A stretch of DNA of 64,000 nt, taken from assembly GCF_015024225.1 (NCBI RefSeq), contig NZ_JACJGM010000020.1:1-64000 (forward strand), in the 5' to 3' direction. Source of the stretch: Nocardioides lijunqiniae. Its GTDB lineage: Bacteria; Actinomycetota; Actinomycetes; Propionibacteriales; Nocardioidaceae. Shown piece by piece: positions 54,422 through 64,000 of this stretch. Position numbers and translations under genes: made by a program. Every line of letters starts with the position of its first letter. The first letter of the stretch is position 1. Under the pieces are notes generated by a model. That model was not told the origin of the DNA, ran no database searches, and saw nothing but the letters and a program-made list of their open reading frames with translations.

Positions 54422-54850
54422 GTGGAGCTGACGGTGGGACAACTGGCGGAGAGGTCGGGCGTGGCGACGAGCGCGATCCGCTTCTACGAGTCACGGGGGC
54501 TGGTGCACTCCCGGCGTACGACGGGCAACCAGCGCCGCTACCCGCAGGCCGAGCTGCGGCGGGTGGCGTTCATCCGCACCGCCCAGCGGGTCGGGCTGTC
54601 GCTCGACGAGATCGCCGAGGCGCTGGCCACGCTGCCGGACCGCCGGGCACCCACGAAGTCCGACTGGCACCGCCTCAGCAAGGCCTGGCGTCCGCGCCTC
54701 GACGAGCAGATCCGCCGCATCGAGCTGCTGCGCGAGCGCCTCGACGGCTGCATCGGCTGCGGCTGCCTCAGCCTGAAGAGCTGCGCGCTCACCAACCCCG
54801 GCGACGTCGCCGGCGCGCGCGGCACCGGGGCGGTGTTCCTCGAGCCATGA
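54422..54850 (+). CDS. soxR: SoxR-type MerR regulator
   Basis: A 142-residue MerR-family protein. The winged helix starts LTVGQLAERSGVATSAIRFYESRGL. The [2Fe-2S] ligands are C110, C113, C115 and C121 in CIGCGCLSLKSC, the SoxR hallmark. It responds to redox-active compounds or superoxide. The GTG at 54422 follows a GGTTGAGGTACCGG stretch that holds one half of a Sox box. Its stop overlaps the GH13 gene as ATGA, so the two are one operon, which is unusual for soxR. Confidence 0.93.
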   Translation: MELTVGQLAERSGVATSAIRFYESRGLVHSRRTTGNQRRYPQAELRRVAFIRTAQRVGLSLDEIAEALATLPDRRAPTKSDWHRLSKAWRPRLDEQIRRIELLRERLDGCIGCGCLSLKSCALTNPGDVAGARGTGAVFLEP

Positions 54851-56694
54851 GCCTCCTCCTCGAGCCCCACCACGACGGGTCCCCCCTCTACCTCCCCGAC
54901 GACCGGCCCACGCCCGACGGCACGGTGACGGTCCGGATGCGCACCCACGTCGACGACCCCGTGACGGCGGCGTGGGTCCGCACGACGTACGACGCCGAGC
55001 CGGTCTTCCACGAGTGCCGGCGCGAGGCGACCGACCCGGACGACACGACCGGCACCGTGTGGTGGTCGGCCGAGCTGCCGGTGCACAACCCGGTGACCCA
55101 CTACCGCTTCCTGCTCGCCGACGGACCCGCCGCCGGCGACGACGGCGCCGTCACCGCGCCAGCCCAGCGCTGGCTGACCGCCGCCGGGATCGTCGAGCAC
55201 GACGGGCCCGACGCCTTCGACTTCACTGTCAGCTGGCACGAGCCGGCGCCCGACTGGGGTCGCGACGGCGTCGTCTACCAGGTGTTCCCGGACCGCTTCG
55301 CCCGCTCGGCGCAGGCCGACGAGCGCCCCACGCCGGCGTGGGCCCTGCCGGCCGCGTGGGACGACGAAGTGGTGTTCGAGCTCGACGACCCGCGTACGGC
55401 GGTCCAGCTCTACGGCGGCGACCTCGACGGCGTCGTCGAGCACCTCGACCACGTGGCCGAGGTGGGGGCGACGATCCTCTACACGACGCCGGTGTTCCCC
55501 GGGGAGAGCAACCACCGCTACAACGCCTCCACCTTCGACGGCGTCGACCCGCTGCTCGGCGGCGACGAGGCCTACGCCCGGTTGAGCGCGGCCGTCCACG
55601 AGCGCGGCTGGCGGATCCTGGGCGATCTCACGACCAACCACACCGGCGACACCCACGAGTGGTTCCTCGACGCCGTCGCCGACCCGGAGTCGGACCGGCG
55701 CACCTGGTACCACTTCGCGCCGGACGGCAGCTACGAGTGCTGGATGGGCTGGCAGAGCCTGCCCAAGCTCAACCACGCCGACGACGGCGTGCGGCGGGCG
55801 ATGGTCGCCGGGCCCGACAGCGTCGTCGCGCGCTGGCTGCGACCGCCGTTCGACGTGGACGGCTGGCGCATCGACGTCGCCAACATGACCGGCCGGCTCG
55901 GGGCGATCGACGTCAACCACGCCGTCGCCCACGACGTACGGCGCACGGTCGCCGAGGGCCTCCCCGACGGCCTGGTCATCGGCGAGCACAACCACGACGC
56001 GTCGGGCGATCTCGACGGCGCGGGCTGGCACGGCACCATGAACTACTCCGGCTTCGCCTGGCCCGTCTGGTCGTGGCTGCGCGACCCCGCCTCCCCCGCC
56101 CGCGCCTTCGGGCGGCCCGTCCCGGTGCCGCGGCGCAGCGGGCCGTCGGCGCAACAGGCGCTGCGCGAGTGGCTGGCGCGCTTCGGGTGGCGCGCCACCA
56201 GCCAGTCGTGGAACGTGCTCGGCTCCCACGACAGCGCCCGCATCCGCACGGTCACCGGCGACCCGGCCCTGCACCGGGTCGCGGCCGGCCTGCAGTTCAC
56301 GCTGCCCGGCGTCCCGATGGTCTTCGCCGGCGACGAGATCGGGCTCGAGGGGATCGCCGGCGAGGACTCGCGCCGCCCGATGCCCTGGCACCGCCCCGAG
56401 ACCTGGGACCGCGCCACCCTGACGACGTACTCCGCGCTGGCCGCGGCCCGCGCCGAGCACGTCGCCCTGCGCCGCGGCAGCCTGCGGTGGGCGCACGTCG
56501 ACGACGACTGCCTGATGTACCTGCGCGAGCACCCCGCCGGCTCGGTCCTGGTCTGCGTCCGCCGCGCCCCGGGGCCGGCGGTCGACCTGCCCGCGGACCT
56601 GGTCTCGCTGGGCGAGCCGTTGGTGTCGACCGAGGCCGACCCCGTGGGGCCGCACGCCAGCGACCATCCGGGGCTCACCGTCTGGCGGGTCTAG
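54847..56694 (+). CDS. GH13 alpha-amylase family glycosidase
   Basis: A 615-residue glycoside hydrolase. An N-terminal domain (to about 130) precedes the catalytic barrel with DGVVYQVFPDRF. The catalytic triad is D343 (GWRIDVANM), E380 (VIGEHNHD) and D462 (LGSHDSAR). The family includes alpha-glucosidases, neopullulanases and cyclomaltodextrinases. It lacks a signal peptide, so it acts in the cytosol. It is translated from an ATGA overlap with soxR. Confidence 0.93.
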   Translation: MSLLLEPHHDGSPLYLPDDRPTPDGTVTVRMRTHVDDPVTAAWVRTTYDAEPVFHECRREATDPDDTTGTVWWSAELPVHNPVTHYRFLLADGPAAGDDGAVTAPAQRWLTAAGIVEHDGPDAFDFTVSWHEPAPDWGRDGVVYQVFPDRFARSAQADERPTPAWALPAAWDDEVVFELDDPRTAVQLYGGDLDGVVEHLDHVAEVGATILYTTPVFPGESNHRYNASTFDGVDPLLGGDEAYARLSAAVHERGWRILGDLTTNHTGDTHEWFLDAVADPESDRRTWYHFAPDGSYECWMGWQSLPKLNHADDGVRRAMVAGPDSVVARWLRPPFDVDGWRIDVANMTGRLGAIDVNHAVAHDVRRTVAEGLPDGLVIGEHNHDASGDLDGAGWHGTMNYSGFAWPVWSWLRDPASPARAFGRPVPVPRRSGPSAQQALREWLARFGWRATSQSWNVLGSHDSARIRTVTGDPALHRVAAGLQFTLPGVPMVFAGDEIGLEGIAGEDSRRPMPWHRPETWDRATLTTYSALAAARAEHVALRRGSLRWAHVDDDCLMYLREHPAGSVLVCVRRAPGPAVDLPADLVSLGEPLVSTEADPVGPHASDHPGLTVWRV

Positions 56695-56704
56695 TCTGAG
56701 GGCC

Positions 56705-57931
56705 ATGGCGCTCCACATCGTGGCGAACCGGCCCGACCCCGCACTGCTGCGGCTGCCCTGGGCGACCTGCCTGGAGGAGTGGGACGACGAGTACGTCGTG
56801 CCGCTGCCGCGCGGCCTGTCGCGCCACGTCGTCCGCATCGTGCGGCTCGGCACGCGCACCTACGCGATCAAGGAGACCGTCGCCGAGATCGCGTTCAAGG
56901 AGTACCACCTGCTGCGCGACCTGAACCGGCTCGGGCTGCCCGCCGTCCTCCCCCAGGGCGTCGTGACCGGCCGCGTCGACGAGCACGGCGAGGAGCTGCC
57001 CGCGGCGCTGCTGACCGAGCACCTGCAGTTCTCCCTGCCCTACCGCAGCCTCTTCGCGCACGGGCTCACCGCCGACAACGTGCCGTCGCTGATGGACGCG
57101 CTCGTCGTGCTGCTGGTGCGCCTGCACCTGGAGAGCTTCTTCTGGGGCGACGTGTCGCTGTCCAACGTGCTGTTCCGGCGCAACGCCGGCGGCTTCGCGG
57201 CGTACCTCGTGGATGCCGAGACCGGCGAGCTGCGCGGCACCCTGTCGCAGCAGATGCGCGACTACGACCTCACCATCGCCACCGAGAACGTCTTCGCCGA
57301 GCTCCTCGACCTGCAGGCCAGCGGATCGCTCGACGAGCACGCGCAGGCGCTCGAGATCGCGACCTCCATCCGGGAGCGGTACGCCGCCCTCTGGGCCGAG
57401 CTGACCGACGTCGAGGAGTTCTCCGCCGACGAGATGTGGCGCATCGAGCAGCGCATCGAGCGGCTCAACGACCTCGGCTTCGACGTCGACGAGCTCGACA
57501 TCGTCACCGACCTCGGCGGCGACCAGGTGCGGATCCAGCCGAAGGTCGTCGAGCTCGGCCACCACCGCCGCGAGCTCCAGGCCCTCACCGGGCTCAACGT
57601 CGAGGACGGCCAGGCCCGTCGGCTGCTCAACGACATCGCCGCCTTCACCGCCCACTACGACCTCGGCCGCGAGGACCGCACCCTGGTCGCCAACCGCTGG
57701 CTCACCAGGACCTGGGAGCCGCTGATGGCGATGATCCCGGCCGAGCACCGCGGCAAGCTGCCGCCCGCGGAGTTCTTCCACGAGGTGCTCGTGCACCGCT
57801 GGTACCTCTCCGAGCGGGCCGGCCACGAGGTCGGCATCTTCGACACCGCTCGCGACTACATCGAGCACGTCCTCCCCCACCGCCCCGACGAGGTCGTCGA
57901 GGTGTCCTCGGGTCGCGACTCGGCGGGATAG
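56705..57931 (+). CDS. DUF4032 protein with kinase-like fold
   Basis: A 408-residue protein. The N-terminal part looks like a lipopolysaccharide-kinase-like fold: IKETVAEIAFKEYHLL (possible ATP lysine and Glu), FWGDVSLSNVLF (catalytic-loop-like, HxDxxxxN variant) and YLVDAETGEL (metal-loop-like). The C-terminal 170 residues are DUF4032. No function is established. It follows the GH13 gene by 10 bases on the same strand and may be in its operon. Confidence 0.82.
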   Translation: MALHIVANRPDPALLRLPWATCLEEWDDEYVVPLPRGLSRHVVRIVRLGTRTYAIKETVAEIAFKEYHLLRDLNRLGLPAVLPQGVVTGRVDEHGEELPAALLTEHLQFSLPYRSLFAHGLTADNVPSLMDALVVLLVRLHLESFFWGDVSLSNVLFRRNAGGFAAYLVDAETGELRGTLSQQMRDYDLTIATENVFAELLDLQASGSLDEHAQALEIATSIRERYAALWAELTDVEEFSADEMWRIEQRIERLNDLGFDVDELDIVTDLGGDQVRIQPKVVELGHHRRELQALTGLNVEDGQARRLLNDIAAFTAHYDLGREDRTLVANRWLTRTWEPLMAMIPAEHRGKLPPAEFFHEVLVHRWYLSERAGHEVGIFDTARDYIEHVLPHRPDEVVEVSSGRDSAG

Positions 57932-57947
57932 TCCCGACGGAGCGACC

Positions 57948-59102
57948 TCAGCGGAGCAGGTCGCGCCCGATCACCATGCGCTGGATCTGGTTGGTGCCCT
58001 CGAAGATCTGGGTGACCTTGGCGTCGCGGAAGAGGCGCTCGACGGGGTAGTCGCGGGTGTAGCCGTTGCCGCCGAGGACCTGGATCGCGTCGGTGGTGAC
58101 GCGCATGGCGGCGTCGCTGGCGGTGAGCTTGGCGATGCTGGCCTGGCGCGAGAAGGGGCGGCCGGCGTCCTTGAGCCGCGCGGCGTGGAGGTACGTCGCC
58201 CGCGCGCGCTCGACGTCCGCGGCCATGTCGGCCAGGAGGAACTGCATCCCCTGGAACTCCCCGACCGCGCGGCCGAACTGCTCGCGCTCGCCGGCGTAGG
58301 TCACGGCGTGGGCCAGCGCCGCCTGCGCGATGCCGGTGGCCACCGCCGCGATGCCGAGCCGGCCGGCGTCCAGCGCCGAGAGCGCCACCCGCATCCCGGC
58401 GCCCTCGTCGCCGATGCGCTGCGCGGCCGGGATCCGGGCGCCGTCGAAGAGCACCTGGGTCGTCACGTCGCAGTGCAGGCCGAGCTTCTTCTCGGGGGCG
58501 CCGAAGCTCATCCCCTCGGTGTCCGCGGGCACGATGAACGCCGACAGCCCGCGCTTGGGGTCCTCGCCGGTGCGGGCGAACAGGATGTAGTAGTCGGCGC
58601 AGGAGCCGTTGCTGATCCACTGCTTCGTGCCGCTCACGACGTAGGTGTCGGTGGCCGGGTCCAGCACCGCCTTCGTGCGGATGCCGCTGACGTCGGAGCC
58701 GGCCTGCGGCTCGGAGAGGCAGTAGGCGCCCAGCCAGTCGCCCTCGAGCATCCGCGGCAGCCAGGTCGCGCGCTGGTCGTCCGAGGCGTTGGTCGACACC
58801 ACCGTCGCGGTGAGGGAGTGCACGCTGGCGCCGACGCCGACGCTGGGCCACGCGGTCGCGATCTCCTCGATCACCTGGAGGTAGACCTCGTAGGACTGCG
58901 CGCCGCCGCCGACGTCCTCGGCGAACGGCAGGCTCAACAGCCCGGAGCGGCCGAGCAGCCGGTAGGCGTCGGCGGGGAACTCCGCGCGCTCCTCCATCGC
59001 GTCCACCTGCGGTGCGAGCTCGCGGGTGGCGATGTCACGGGTCAGCGCGAGGAGCGCCTCGGCGTCCTCGTCGGGCAGCAGTCGGTCCACGGTGGTCGGC
59101 AC
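57948..59102 (-). CDS. Acyl-CoA dehydrogenase
   Basis: A 384-residue acyl-CoA dehydrogenase. FAD contact regions are [15 protein letters not shown] and QWISNG. The catalytic Glu is in [17 protein letters not shown], and the C-terminal signature [17 protein letters not shown] is present. It makes the 2,3-double bond in beta-oxidation. The GTG at 59102 gives the normal N-terminus ([12 protein letters not shown]). It is the last gene of a TetR-led operon with an oxidoreductase and a sulfotransferase. Its 3' end is 17 bases from the convergent DUF4032 gene. Confidence 0.93.
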   Translation of the reverse strand: MPTTVDRLLPDEDAEALLALTRDIATRELAPQVDAMEERAEFPADAYRLLGRSGLLSLPFAEDVGGGAQSYEVYLQVIEEIATAWPSVGVGASVHSLTATVVSTNASDDQRATWLPRMLEGDWLGAYCLSEPQAGSDVSGIRTKAVLDPATDTYVVSGTKQWISNGSCADYYILFARTGEDPKRGLSAFIVPADTEGMSFGAPEKKLGLHCDVTTQVLFDGARIPAAQRIGDEGAGMRVALSALDAGRLGIAAVATGIAQAALAHAVTYAGEREQFGRAVGEFQGMQFLLADMAADVERARATYLHAARLKDAGRPFSRQASIAKLTASDAAMRVTTDAIQVLGGNGYTRDYPVERLFRDAKVTQIFEGTNQIQRMVIGRDLLR

Positions 59103-59140
59103 GCCTCCCACCCTATGACCGCGCCATGAGAGGTCCGTCG

Positions 59141-60304
59141 TCAGCCGGTGACCGCCTCGGGACGCTCGGGCTCGACGCCGTAGCGCTCGGAGTAGCCCGC
59201 GAACCGCTCCCGCAGCGCGCCCTCGTCGAGGCCGTACTGCGCCACGTCGTAGGCGTGCGCGCCGAAGGCGCCGCGCGGGCGGTCGGCCACCGACGCGGCC
59301 ATCGCGTCGAAGGCGCCCGCGCCCGGCTCGAGGCCGAGCGCGGCGTAGAGCGACTCGACGGTGCCGACGGGGTCGCGCGCCAGGTCGGCGTACTGGACGT
59401 CGAGGATCGCGTGCTCCGGGCGACGGGCCCGGAAGTCGTCGATGCGGGCGACGGACTCCTCCAGGGTGTCGGTCCAGTGAGCGGCGATGTAGTCGCGGTG
59501 GTCGGCGTCGGAGAACGTGCTGGACATGGTCGAGATCAGGCTGCACACCGAGCCGGTCAGCACCACCGGGTCCCGGTGCAGCAGCACCAGCCGCGCGTCG
59601 GGGTAGGTGTCGACGAGCGCGTCGAGGGCCAGGGCGTGGTGCGGGCTCTTCAGCGTCCAGCGTCCGCGCACTCCCCCGCTCTGCAGCACCTGGAGCACGG
59701 TGCGGTGGTAGGCGTAGGCCGGGGCGTTGTCGGCCGCGCGCCACCAGGCGCCGTACGACGGGACGTTGGCGATCGCCTCCCAGGAGATGCTCTGGAAGGC
59801 CTGGCCCATCACCGCGATGCACTCGGTGGCGTCGGCCGCGCCCTCGTGGTGGATCTTGCTGATCTCGGGGTTGAGCATCTCGAGCATGTCGACGCCGCCC
59901 TGGGCGGCCTCGACGCGCGGTCCGCTGCGCCGCTCCTCGGGAGCCGGCGGCGGCACCGAGTCGCCCGACTCCCACGCGAGCAGCGCGCGGTTGGCGGGGT
60001 CGCGGTCGAGCAGGTTCGACAGGAACGTCGTGCCGGCGCGGAACATGCCGATCACCACCACCGGCGCCTCGATGCGCTCGTCGAGCACCTCGGGGTGGCG
60101 CCGTGTCCAGTCGACGACCTTGAGCCGGTTGGTGAGGGCGGCGACGACCGCCGGCCCGAGAGCCACACCGCCGAGCTCGTTGAGCTGCGCCTCGTCGTCG
60201 AGCGCGGCGACGTAGTGGTCCAGGCCCGCGCGGAACGCCGGGTCCCCGAAGTCGTCCAGCCCCGTGGCCTCGCTGGCCTGGGCCATCAGCTCGTCGCTGT
60301 TCAT
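59141..60304 (-). CDS. Sulfotransferase family protein
   Basis: A 387-residue protein of the sulfotransferase-3 type. The PAPS 5'-phosphate loop is [18 protein letters not shown], and the 3'-phosphate region is [29 protein letters not shown]. Such bacterial enzymes sulfate lipids, sterols or sugars, though many have lost PAPS binding. The ATG at 60304 overlaps the quinone oxidoreductase stop as ATGA. Its pairing with an acyl-CoA dehydrogenase suggests a lipid or sterol substrate. Confidence 0.85.
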   Translation of the reverse strand: MNSDELMAQASEATGLDDFGDPAFRAGLDHYVAALDDEAQLNELGGVALGPAVVAALTNRLKVVDWTRRHPEVLDERIEAPVVVIGMFRAGTTFLSNLLDRDPANRALLAWESGDSVPPPAPEERRSGPRVEAAQGGVDMLEMLNPEISKIHHEGAADATECIAVMGQAFQSISWEAIANVPSYGAWWRAADNAPAYAYHRTVLQVLQSGGVRGRWTLKSPHHALALDALVDTYPDARLVLLHRDPVVLTGSVCSLISTMSSTFSDADHRDYIAAHWTDTLEESVARIDDFRARRPEHAILDVQYADLARDPVGTVESLYAALGLEPGAGAFDAMAASVADRPRGAFGAHAYDVAQYGLDEGALRERFAGYSERYGVEPERPEAVTG

Positions 60305-61344
60305 CGCTCCTCCGTCCGGCCGAGCCGCAGGTCGGCGACCGTGCGCCCCGTCGTACGCCGTGCGGCGTGCGCCTCGAGGGCATCCGCGACGCCGTCCAGG
60401 CCGATCGTGCGCCCCACGACCGGTCGCACCCGGCCCTCGGCGACCAGCTCGAGCAGCGCCGCGTGCACCCGGGCGCCGGTGGCCGGGGGGAACGGGTTGA
60501 CCCCGAATTGGCGGAACGCGCGCGGCACCTCGAGGTAGGCCAGGATCACCCCCATGACGGTCATGTTGGCCATCGACAGCTTGCGCAGGGGACGACCGGT
60601 CAGCCCGGACTCCGGGTCGTCGTTGAAGCCGACCGCGAGGTAGCGGCCGCCAAGCGCGCCGCAGGTCCACATGGTCTCGGTCTGGTCGCCCCCGATGGGG
60701 TCGAAGATGACGTCGGCGCCGCGCTCGCCGGTCTCGTCCATGACCGCGTCGAAGACGCTCTCGGTCTCCTGGTCGACCGCCCGGGCGGCGCCCAGCTCGA
60801 GGCACAGCCGGCCCTTCTCGGCCCCGCCGGCGACCGCGATGACGCGCGCCCCCGCGGCGACGGCGAGCTGGATGGCGGCGGTGCCCACGGCGCTCGCCCC
60901 GCCGCGGACCACGACCGTCTCGCCCGACCGGAGCGCGGCGCGCTCGTGGAGCGCGAGGTAGGAGACGTGGAACGGCAGGGTGAGGGCGGCGGCCGCCACG
61001 TCGTCGAGCGACGGTGGCGCGTCGAAGACGCTGCCCACCAGCGCCTTCTCGGCCAGCCCGCCCAGCGACTGCGGGCAGATCCCGACGACCCGTCGGCCGA
61101 GCCACTCCTCCATGCCCGCGCCGGCGGCCTCGACCACGCCGGCGACGTCCATGCCCAGCGTGAACGGCGGTTCGGCCATGACCGCGGCGACGCCGCCGCG
61201 GCAGCGGGCGATGTCGCCGAAGTTCAGCGAGGCGGCCGCGACGTCGACCCGCACCTCGCCCGGCCCCGGCTCCGGGACGGCGACGTCCTGGACCTCGATG
61301 GCGTCACCCGGTGACGCGTGACGGACGACGCGGACTGCGCGCAT
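60301..61344 (-). CDS. NADPH:quinone oxidoreductase-like MDR protein
   Basis: A 347-residue medium-chain reductase. The N-terminal catalytic domain ([19 protein letters not shown]) precedes the NADPH fold with [25 protein letters not shown]. It lacks the zinc-binding cysteines of alcohol dehydrogenases. The ATG at 61344 is used; a GTG at 61350 is also possible. The related enzymes reduce enones or quinones. It is translationally coupled to the sulfotransferase gene. Confidence 0.9.
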   Translation of the reverse strand: MRAVRVVRHASPGDAIEVQDVAVPEPGPGEVRVDVAAASLNFGDIARCRGGVAAVMAEPPFTLGMDVAGVVEAAGAGMEEWLGRRVVGICPQSLGGLAEKALVGSVFDAPPSLDDVAAAALTLPFHVSYLALHERAALRSGETVVVRGGASAVGTAAIQLAVAAGARVIAVAGGAEKGRLCLELGAARAVDQETESVFDAVMDETGERGADVIFDPIGGDQTETMWTCGALGGRYLAVGFNDDPESGLTGRPLRKLSMANMTVMGVILAYLEVPRAFRQFGVNPFPPATGARVHAALLELVAEGRVRPVVGRTIGLDGVADALEAHAARRTTGRTVADLRLGRTEER

Positions 61345-61407
61345 GGCCACCTTCCCCCGACCCCGACGACGGTGTCCGGGTCGCTCGGAACCTACTGAGA
61401 GGGAGTA

Positions 61408-62034
61408 CTAGGCGTCAACGGTCGGCGCGGTCAGCATCGCGGACGCCATCAGCACCAGGTTGGCGACGAACCGGTCGGTCGGCATCTGGTGGCGGTGATT
61501 CTCGTCGGCGAGCGAGCGCACCCGTCGCGCGACGGTCCCGAGCACGAACGCCGTCATCAGCGCGAAGCGTTCGGAGCGCAGCTCGTCGTCGAGGTCGGGC
61601 AGCCGCTCGCGCAGCGTGCGGTAGACCTCGTAGCCCCCGCTCCCGGCGAGCGCGGCCTCCACCTCGGGGCTGTACGTCGAGGGGTCCTGCTCGGCGAGCT
61701 CGGCGACGATCACCAGGTAGCAGGCCTCGCTGGGCCCCCGCTCGGCCAGCTCCACCGCGGGGCGGACGATGGCCTCGACCACCGCGGCGACGTCCTGGCC
61801 CGGCCGCTCGCGCGCCTGCCGGAGCAGCTCCATCTCGCGCTCCTGGAGGAACGCGTTGTACTGCTCCAGCACCGCGACGAGGAGTCCGTCGCGCCCGCCG
61901 AAGTGGTAGTGGACGGCGCCACGGTTGCGCTGTCCCGCCTGCCGGGTGATCTCGACGAGCGAGGCCGACTGGATGCCCTGGTCGGCGAAGCCCTTCGTCG
62001 CCGCCTCCACGAGTCGCTGCCGAGTGGTCACCAT
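61408..62034 (-). CDS. TetR family transcriptional regulator
   Basis: A 208-residue TetR protein with the helix-turn-helix SLVEITRQAGQRNRGAVHYHFGGRDGLL near residues 25-50. It leads the oxidoreductase-sulfotransferase-acyl-CoA dehydrogenase genes on the same strand, with a 63-base gap. In that gap CCTACT...AGTACTAGG (61393-61411) is a weak inverted repeat that could be its operator. The ATG at 62034 was chosen over GTGs at 62037 and 62031. Confidence 0.88.
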   Translation of the reverse strand: MVTTRQRLVEAATKGFADQGIQSASLVEITRQAGQRNRGAVHYHFGGRDGLLVAVLEQYNAFLQEREMELLRQARERPGQDVAAVVEAIVRPAVELAERGPSEACYLVIVAELAEQDPSTYSPEVEAALAGSGGYEVYRTLRERLPDLDDELRSERFALMTAFVLGTVARRVRSLADENHRHQMPTDRFVANLVLMASAMLTAPTVDA

Positions 62035-62121
62035 CACCGCAGCGTAGGGCCTTACGCTGTCAGCCGCCTCAATCCACGGTCAAGTTTTCCGCAAGGCTGC
62101 CCGGCCGTGTGACGCGCTCCG

Positions 62122-63078
62122 TCAGGCGCGCGCCTGCGCGATGGCGTAGAGCGCGACGGAGGCGGCCACACCCGCGTTGAGCGACTCCACGTTGTTGGCC
62201 ATCGGGATCGACAGCAGCTGGTCGCACGTCTCGCTCACCAGCCGCGAGAGACCGTCGCCCTCGGAGCCCACCACGAGCACCAGGGGCCCGTCGGCCAGGT
62301 CGAGGTCGGGCAGCGAGACGTCGCCGTCGGCCGCGAGCCCGACGACCATGCAGCCGGCGTCCTGGAAGGCCTTGAGCTGGCGGACCAGGTTGACGGTCTG
62401 CGCGACCGGGATGCGCGCGGCCGCGCCGGCGCTGGACTTCCACGCCGACGCGGTCATGCCGGCGGCGCGGCGCTCGGGGATGACCACGCCGTGCGCGCCG
62501 AAGCCGGCCGCGCTGCGGATGACCGCACCGAGGTTGCGCGGGTCGGTCACCGAGTCGAGCGCCACGATCAGCGGCGGCTCGTGGTTGGCCGCGGCCAGGT
62601 CGAGGAGGTCGTCGGGGTGGGCGTACTCGAACGTGGGGATCCGCGCCGCGAGGCCCTGGTGGACCGCGCCGCTCGTCATCCGGTCGAGCTCGCCCTTGCT
62701 CACCTCGAGGAGGTTGAGACCGCGCTCGGCGCAGATCGCGAAGACCTCGCGCAGCCGGCCGTCGCGCTCCGCGCCCTCGGCGACGTAGACGGCGGTGACG
62801 GGGACGTTCTCGCGCAGCGCCTCGACGACCGAGTTGCGCCCGGCCATCCACTCGGCGTCAGTGGTCTTCTTCCGCTGCCTGCTCGCGTTGCTGCCCGTGC
62901 GCCCGCCGGTGCTCTTGGCCTTCTGGTCGGCCTTGTAGGCCTTGTGGTACTCGCGCTCCTTGGCCTTCGGCGTCGGGCCGCGGCCCTCGAGGCCGCGCTT
63001 GACCCGCCCACCGGACCCGGCGGTCGGCTTCTTGCTGGTCTTGCGGATCGCGCCCTTGCGGCTCGAATTACCTGGCAT
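62122..63078 (-). CDS. rlmB: 23S rRNA 2'-O-methyltransferase RlmB-like (SPOUT)
   Basis: A 318-residue TrmH-family enzyme. Residues 1-75 are a Lys/Arg/Gly-rich tail, typical of actinobacterial members. Then comes the substrate-binding domain and the SPOUT knot: motif 1 DPRNLGAVIRSAAGFGA, motif 2 LVVGSEGDGLS, motif 3 NNVESLNAGVAASVALY. It methylates a ribose 2'-OH in 23S rRNA (G2251 in E. coli). The ATG at 63078 overlaps the cysS stop as TAATG, the standard actinobacterial cysS-rlmB order. Confidence 0.94.
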   Translation of the reverse strand: MPGNSSRKGAIRKTSKKPTAGSGGRVKRGLEGRGPTPKAKEREYHKAYKADQKAKSTGGRTGSNASRQRKKTTDAEWMAGRNSVVEALRENVPVTAVYVAEGAERDGRLREVFAICAERGLNLLEVSKGELDRMTSGAVHQGLAARIPTFEYAHPDDLLDLAAANHEPPLIVALDSVTDPRNLGAVIRSAAGFGAHGVVIPERRAAGMTASAWKSSAGAAARIPVAQTVNLVRQLKAFQDAGCMVVGLAADGDVSLPDLDLADGPLVLVVGSEGDGLSRLVSETCDQLLSIPMANNVESLNAGVAASVALYAIAQARA

Positions 63079-64000
63079 TACAACGTCCACCTTGCTCCGG
63101 CAGGGGTGTCCTCGATCTCGATCCCCGCTGCCTTGATCTGGTCGCGGATGGCGTCCGCGCGCGCGAAGTCCTTGTCGGCCCGGGCCTGGGCGCGCTGCTC
63201 CAGCAGCCCGGCGACCAGGGCGTCGACGGCCCCCGAGAGCTGGGTCAGCCGGGCGTCGTCGCCGGAGCCTCCCCACGCCGGGTCGTCGGGGTGCAGGCCG
63301 AGCACGTCCAGCATCGCGAGGACGTCGGCCACCTGGGCCGAGGCGCCGTCGCCCGCGGCCAGCAGCCGGTTGCCCTCGCGGACGGTGTCGTAGAGGACCG
63401 CGACGGCCGCCGGCGTACCGAGGTCGTCGTCCATGGCCGTCACGAACGCCTCGGGCAGGTCGCCTTGCTCGCCAACGGGCGCGCGGTCGAGGAAGCCCTC
63501 GATGCGGCGGAAGCCGGCGGCGGCCTCGTCGAGGGCCTCGAAGCTGAACTCGACGTGGGAGCGGTAGTGGGCCATGAGGAGGTAGAAGCGCAGCTCGATG
63601 CCGCGGTAGCTCTCGAGCACCGCCGGGATCGTGAGCGAGTTGCCGAGCGACTTGCTCATCTTCTCGCCGGCGGTGGTGATCCAGGCGTTGTGCATCCAGT
63701 ACGACGCGAAGGGGCGGCCGGCCGCGCGGGACTGCGCCTGCTCGTTCTCGTGGTGGGGGAAGCGCAGGTCGACGCCGCCGCCGTGGATGTCGAAGGCGGG
63801 GCCGAGGTACTTGCCAGCCATGGCCGAGCACTCGATGTGCCAGCCGGGGCGGCCGGGGCCCCAGGGCGAGGGCCACGCGGCGGTGGCCGGCTCGCTGTCC
63901 TTCTTCCAGCCCTTCCACAGGGCGAAGTCGCGAGGGTCCCGCTTGCCGCGGGGGTCGGCGTCGGAGGCGGCCTCCATGTCGTCGATGCCCTGACGGGTCA
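63078..64000 (-). CDS. cysS: Cysteinyl-tRNA synthetase, C-terminal part (cut by window edge)
   Basis: The last 307 or so codons of cysS. The visible part holds the zinc-site region [32 protein letters not shown] and the KMSKS loop [10 protein letters not shown], followed by the C-terminal helical anticodon-binding domain. The N-terminal HIGH motif lies beyond the window at higher coordinates. It charges tRNA-Cys. It is coupled to rlmB by a one-base overlap. Confidence 0.95.
   Translation of the reverse strand, partial: TRQGIDDMEAASDADPRGKRDPRDFALWKGWKKDSEPATAAWPSPWGPGRPGWHIECSAMAGKYLGPAFDIHGGGVDLRFPHHENEQAQSRAAGRPFASYWMHNAWITTAGEKMSKSLGNSLTIPAVLESYRGIELRFYLLMAHYRSHVEFSFEALDEAAAGFRRIEGFLDRAPVGEQGDLPEAFVTAMDDDLGTPAAVAVLYDTVREGNRLLAAGDGASAQVADVLAMLDVLGLHPDDPAWGGSGDDARLTQLSGAVDALVAGLLEQRAQARADKDFARADAIRDQIKAAGIEIEDTPAGARWTL

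Noticed and set aside
61393..61411. CCTACT...AGTACTAGG as a TetR operator
   Set aside because: The arms pair over only about four to six bases and the site overlaps the TetR stop codon; kept only as a remark in the gene entry.

Overview
The window is chromosomal DNA from a high-GC actinobacterium, most like Nocardioides or a close relative (Nocardioidaceae). The taxon is an inference from several signs: very high GC, many GTG starts, GTGA/ATGA stop-start overlaps, a CysO-type sulfur carrier, the DUF3263/VirR-like pair, CIRCE, HAIR and KstR-type operators, and dispersed hairpin repeats with arms GGTGGTT...AACCACC. I see no phage module, insertion sequence, rRNA or CRISPR array. There is one tRNA (Thr) and about 62 protein genes, one of them cut by the right edge (cysS).

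Layout. 0.15-10.3 kb: a molybdenum hydroxylase cluster on the minus strand. It has a form II CO-dehydrogenase-like enzyme (coxS-L-M-G), a GAF-domain regulator, and a maturation operon (coxD, coxE, an XdhC/CoxI protein, a lipoprotein esterase). 10.4-14.5 kb: a DUF3253 protein, a MobA-like nucleotidyltransferase coupled to an ECF sigma factor and a membrane protein, and a divergent Ser/Thr kinase. 14.8-24 kb: groEL under two CIRCE operators, an ATP-grasp enzyme, a YciI-YciI-sigma operon, then a threonine-synthase-like gene with a CysO-like carrier behind a SAM-I riboswitch, and a Tat-exported PHP protein. 24-35.7 kb: lon under a HAIR-like operator, trehalose genes otsB and otsA, a VirR-like pair, a two-component system and alpha/beta hydrolases. 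35.7-44.2 kb: a secreted M15 peptidase, a transporter/PLP-lyase pair, a repeat-rich gap, a TetR/aldolase/PfkB operon, ung and an extradiol dioxygenase. 44.3-54.2 kb: a GMC oxidoreductase-SSADH-glutamate-synthase-like set and an SDR, both behind KstR-type boxes, with pdxY, tRNA-Thr plus HNH, and split transketolase between them. 54.4-64 kb: soxR coupled to a GH13 gene, a DUF4032 protein, a TetR-oxidoreductase-sulfotransferase-acyl-CoA dehydrogenase operon, rlmB and cysS.

Three signals stand out. First, the SAM-I riboswitch in front of a threonine-synthase-like/CysO-like pair suggests sulfur transfer to O-phosphohomoserine (a methionine route) rather than threonine synthesis. Second, a dispersed non-coding repeat (copies near 26.6, 39.5 and 39.8 kb, remnant at 54.3 kb) folds into nested stems that differ between copies by compensatory changes. 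Third, a family of intergenic palindromes sits mostly at the few convergent gene junctions that are not overlapping or tightly packed.
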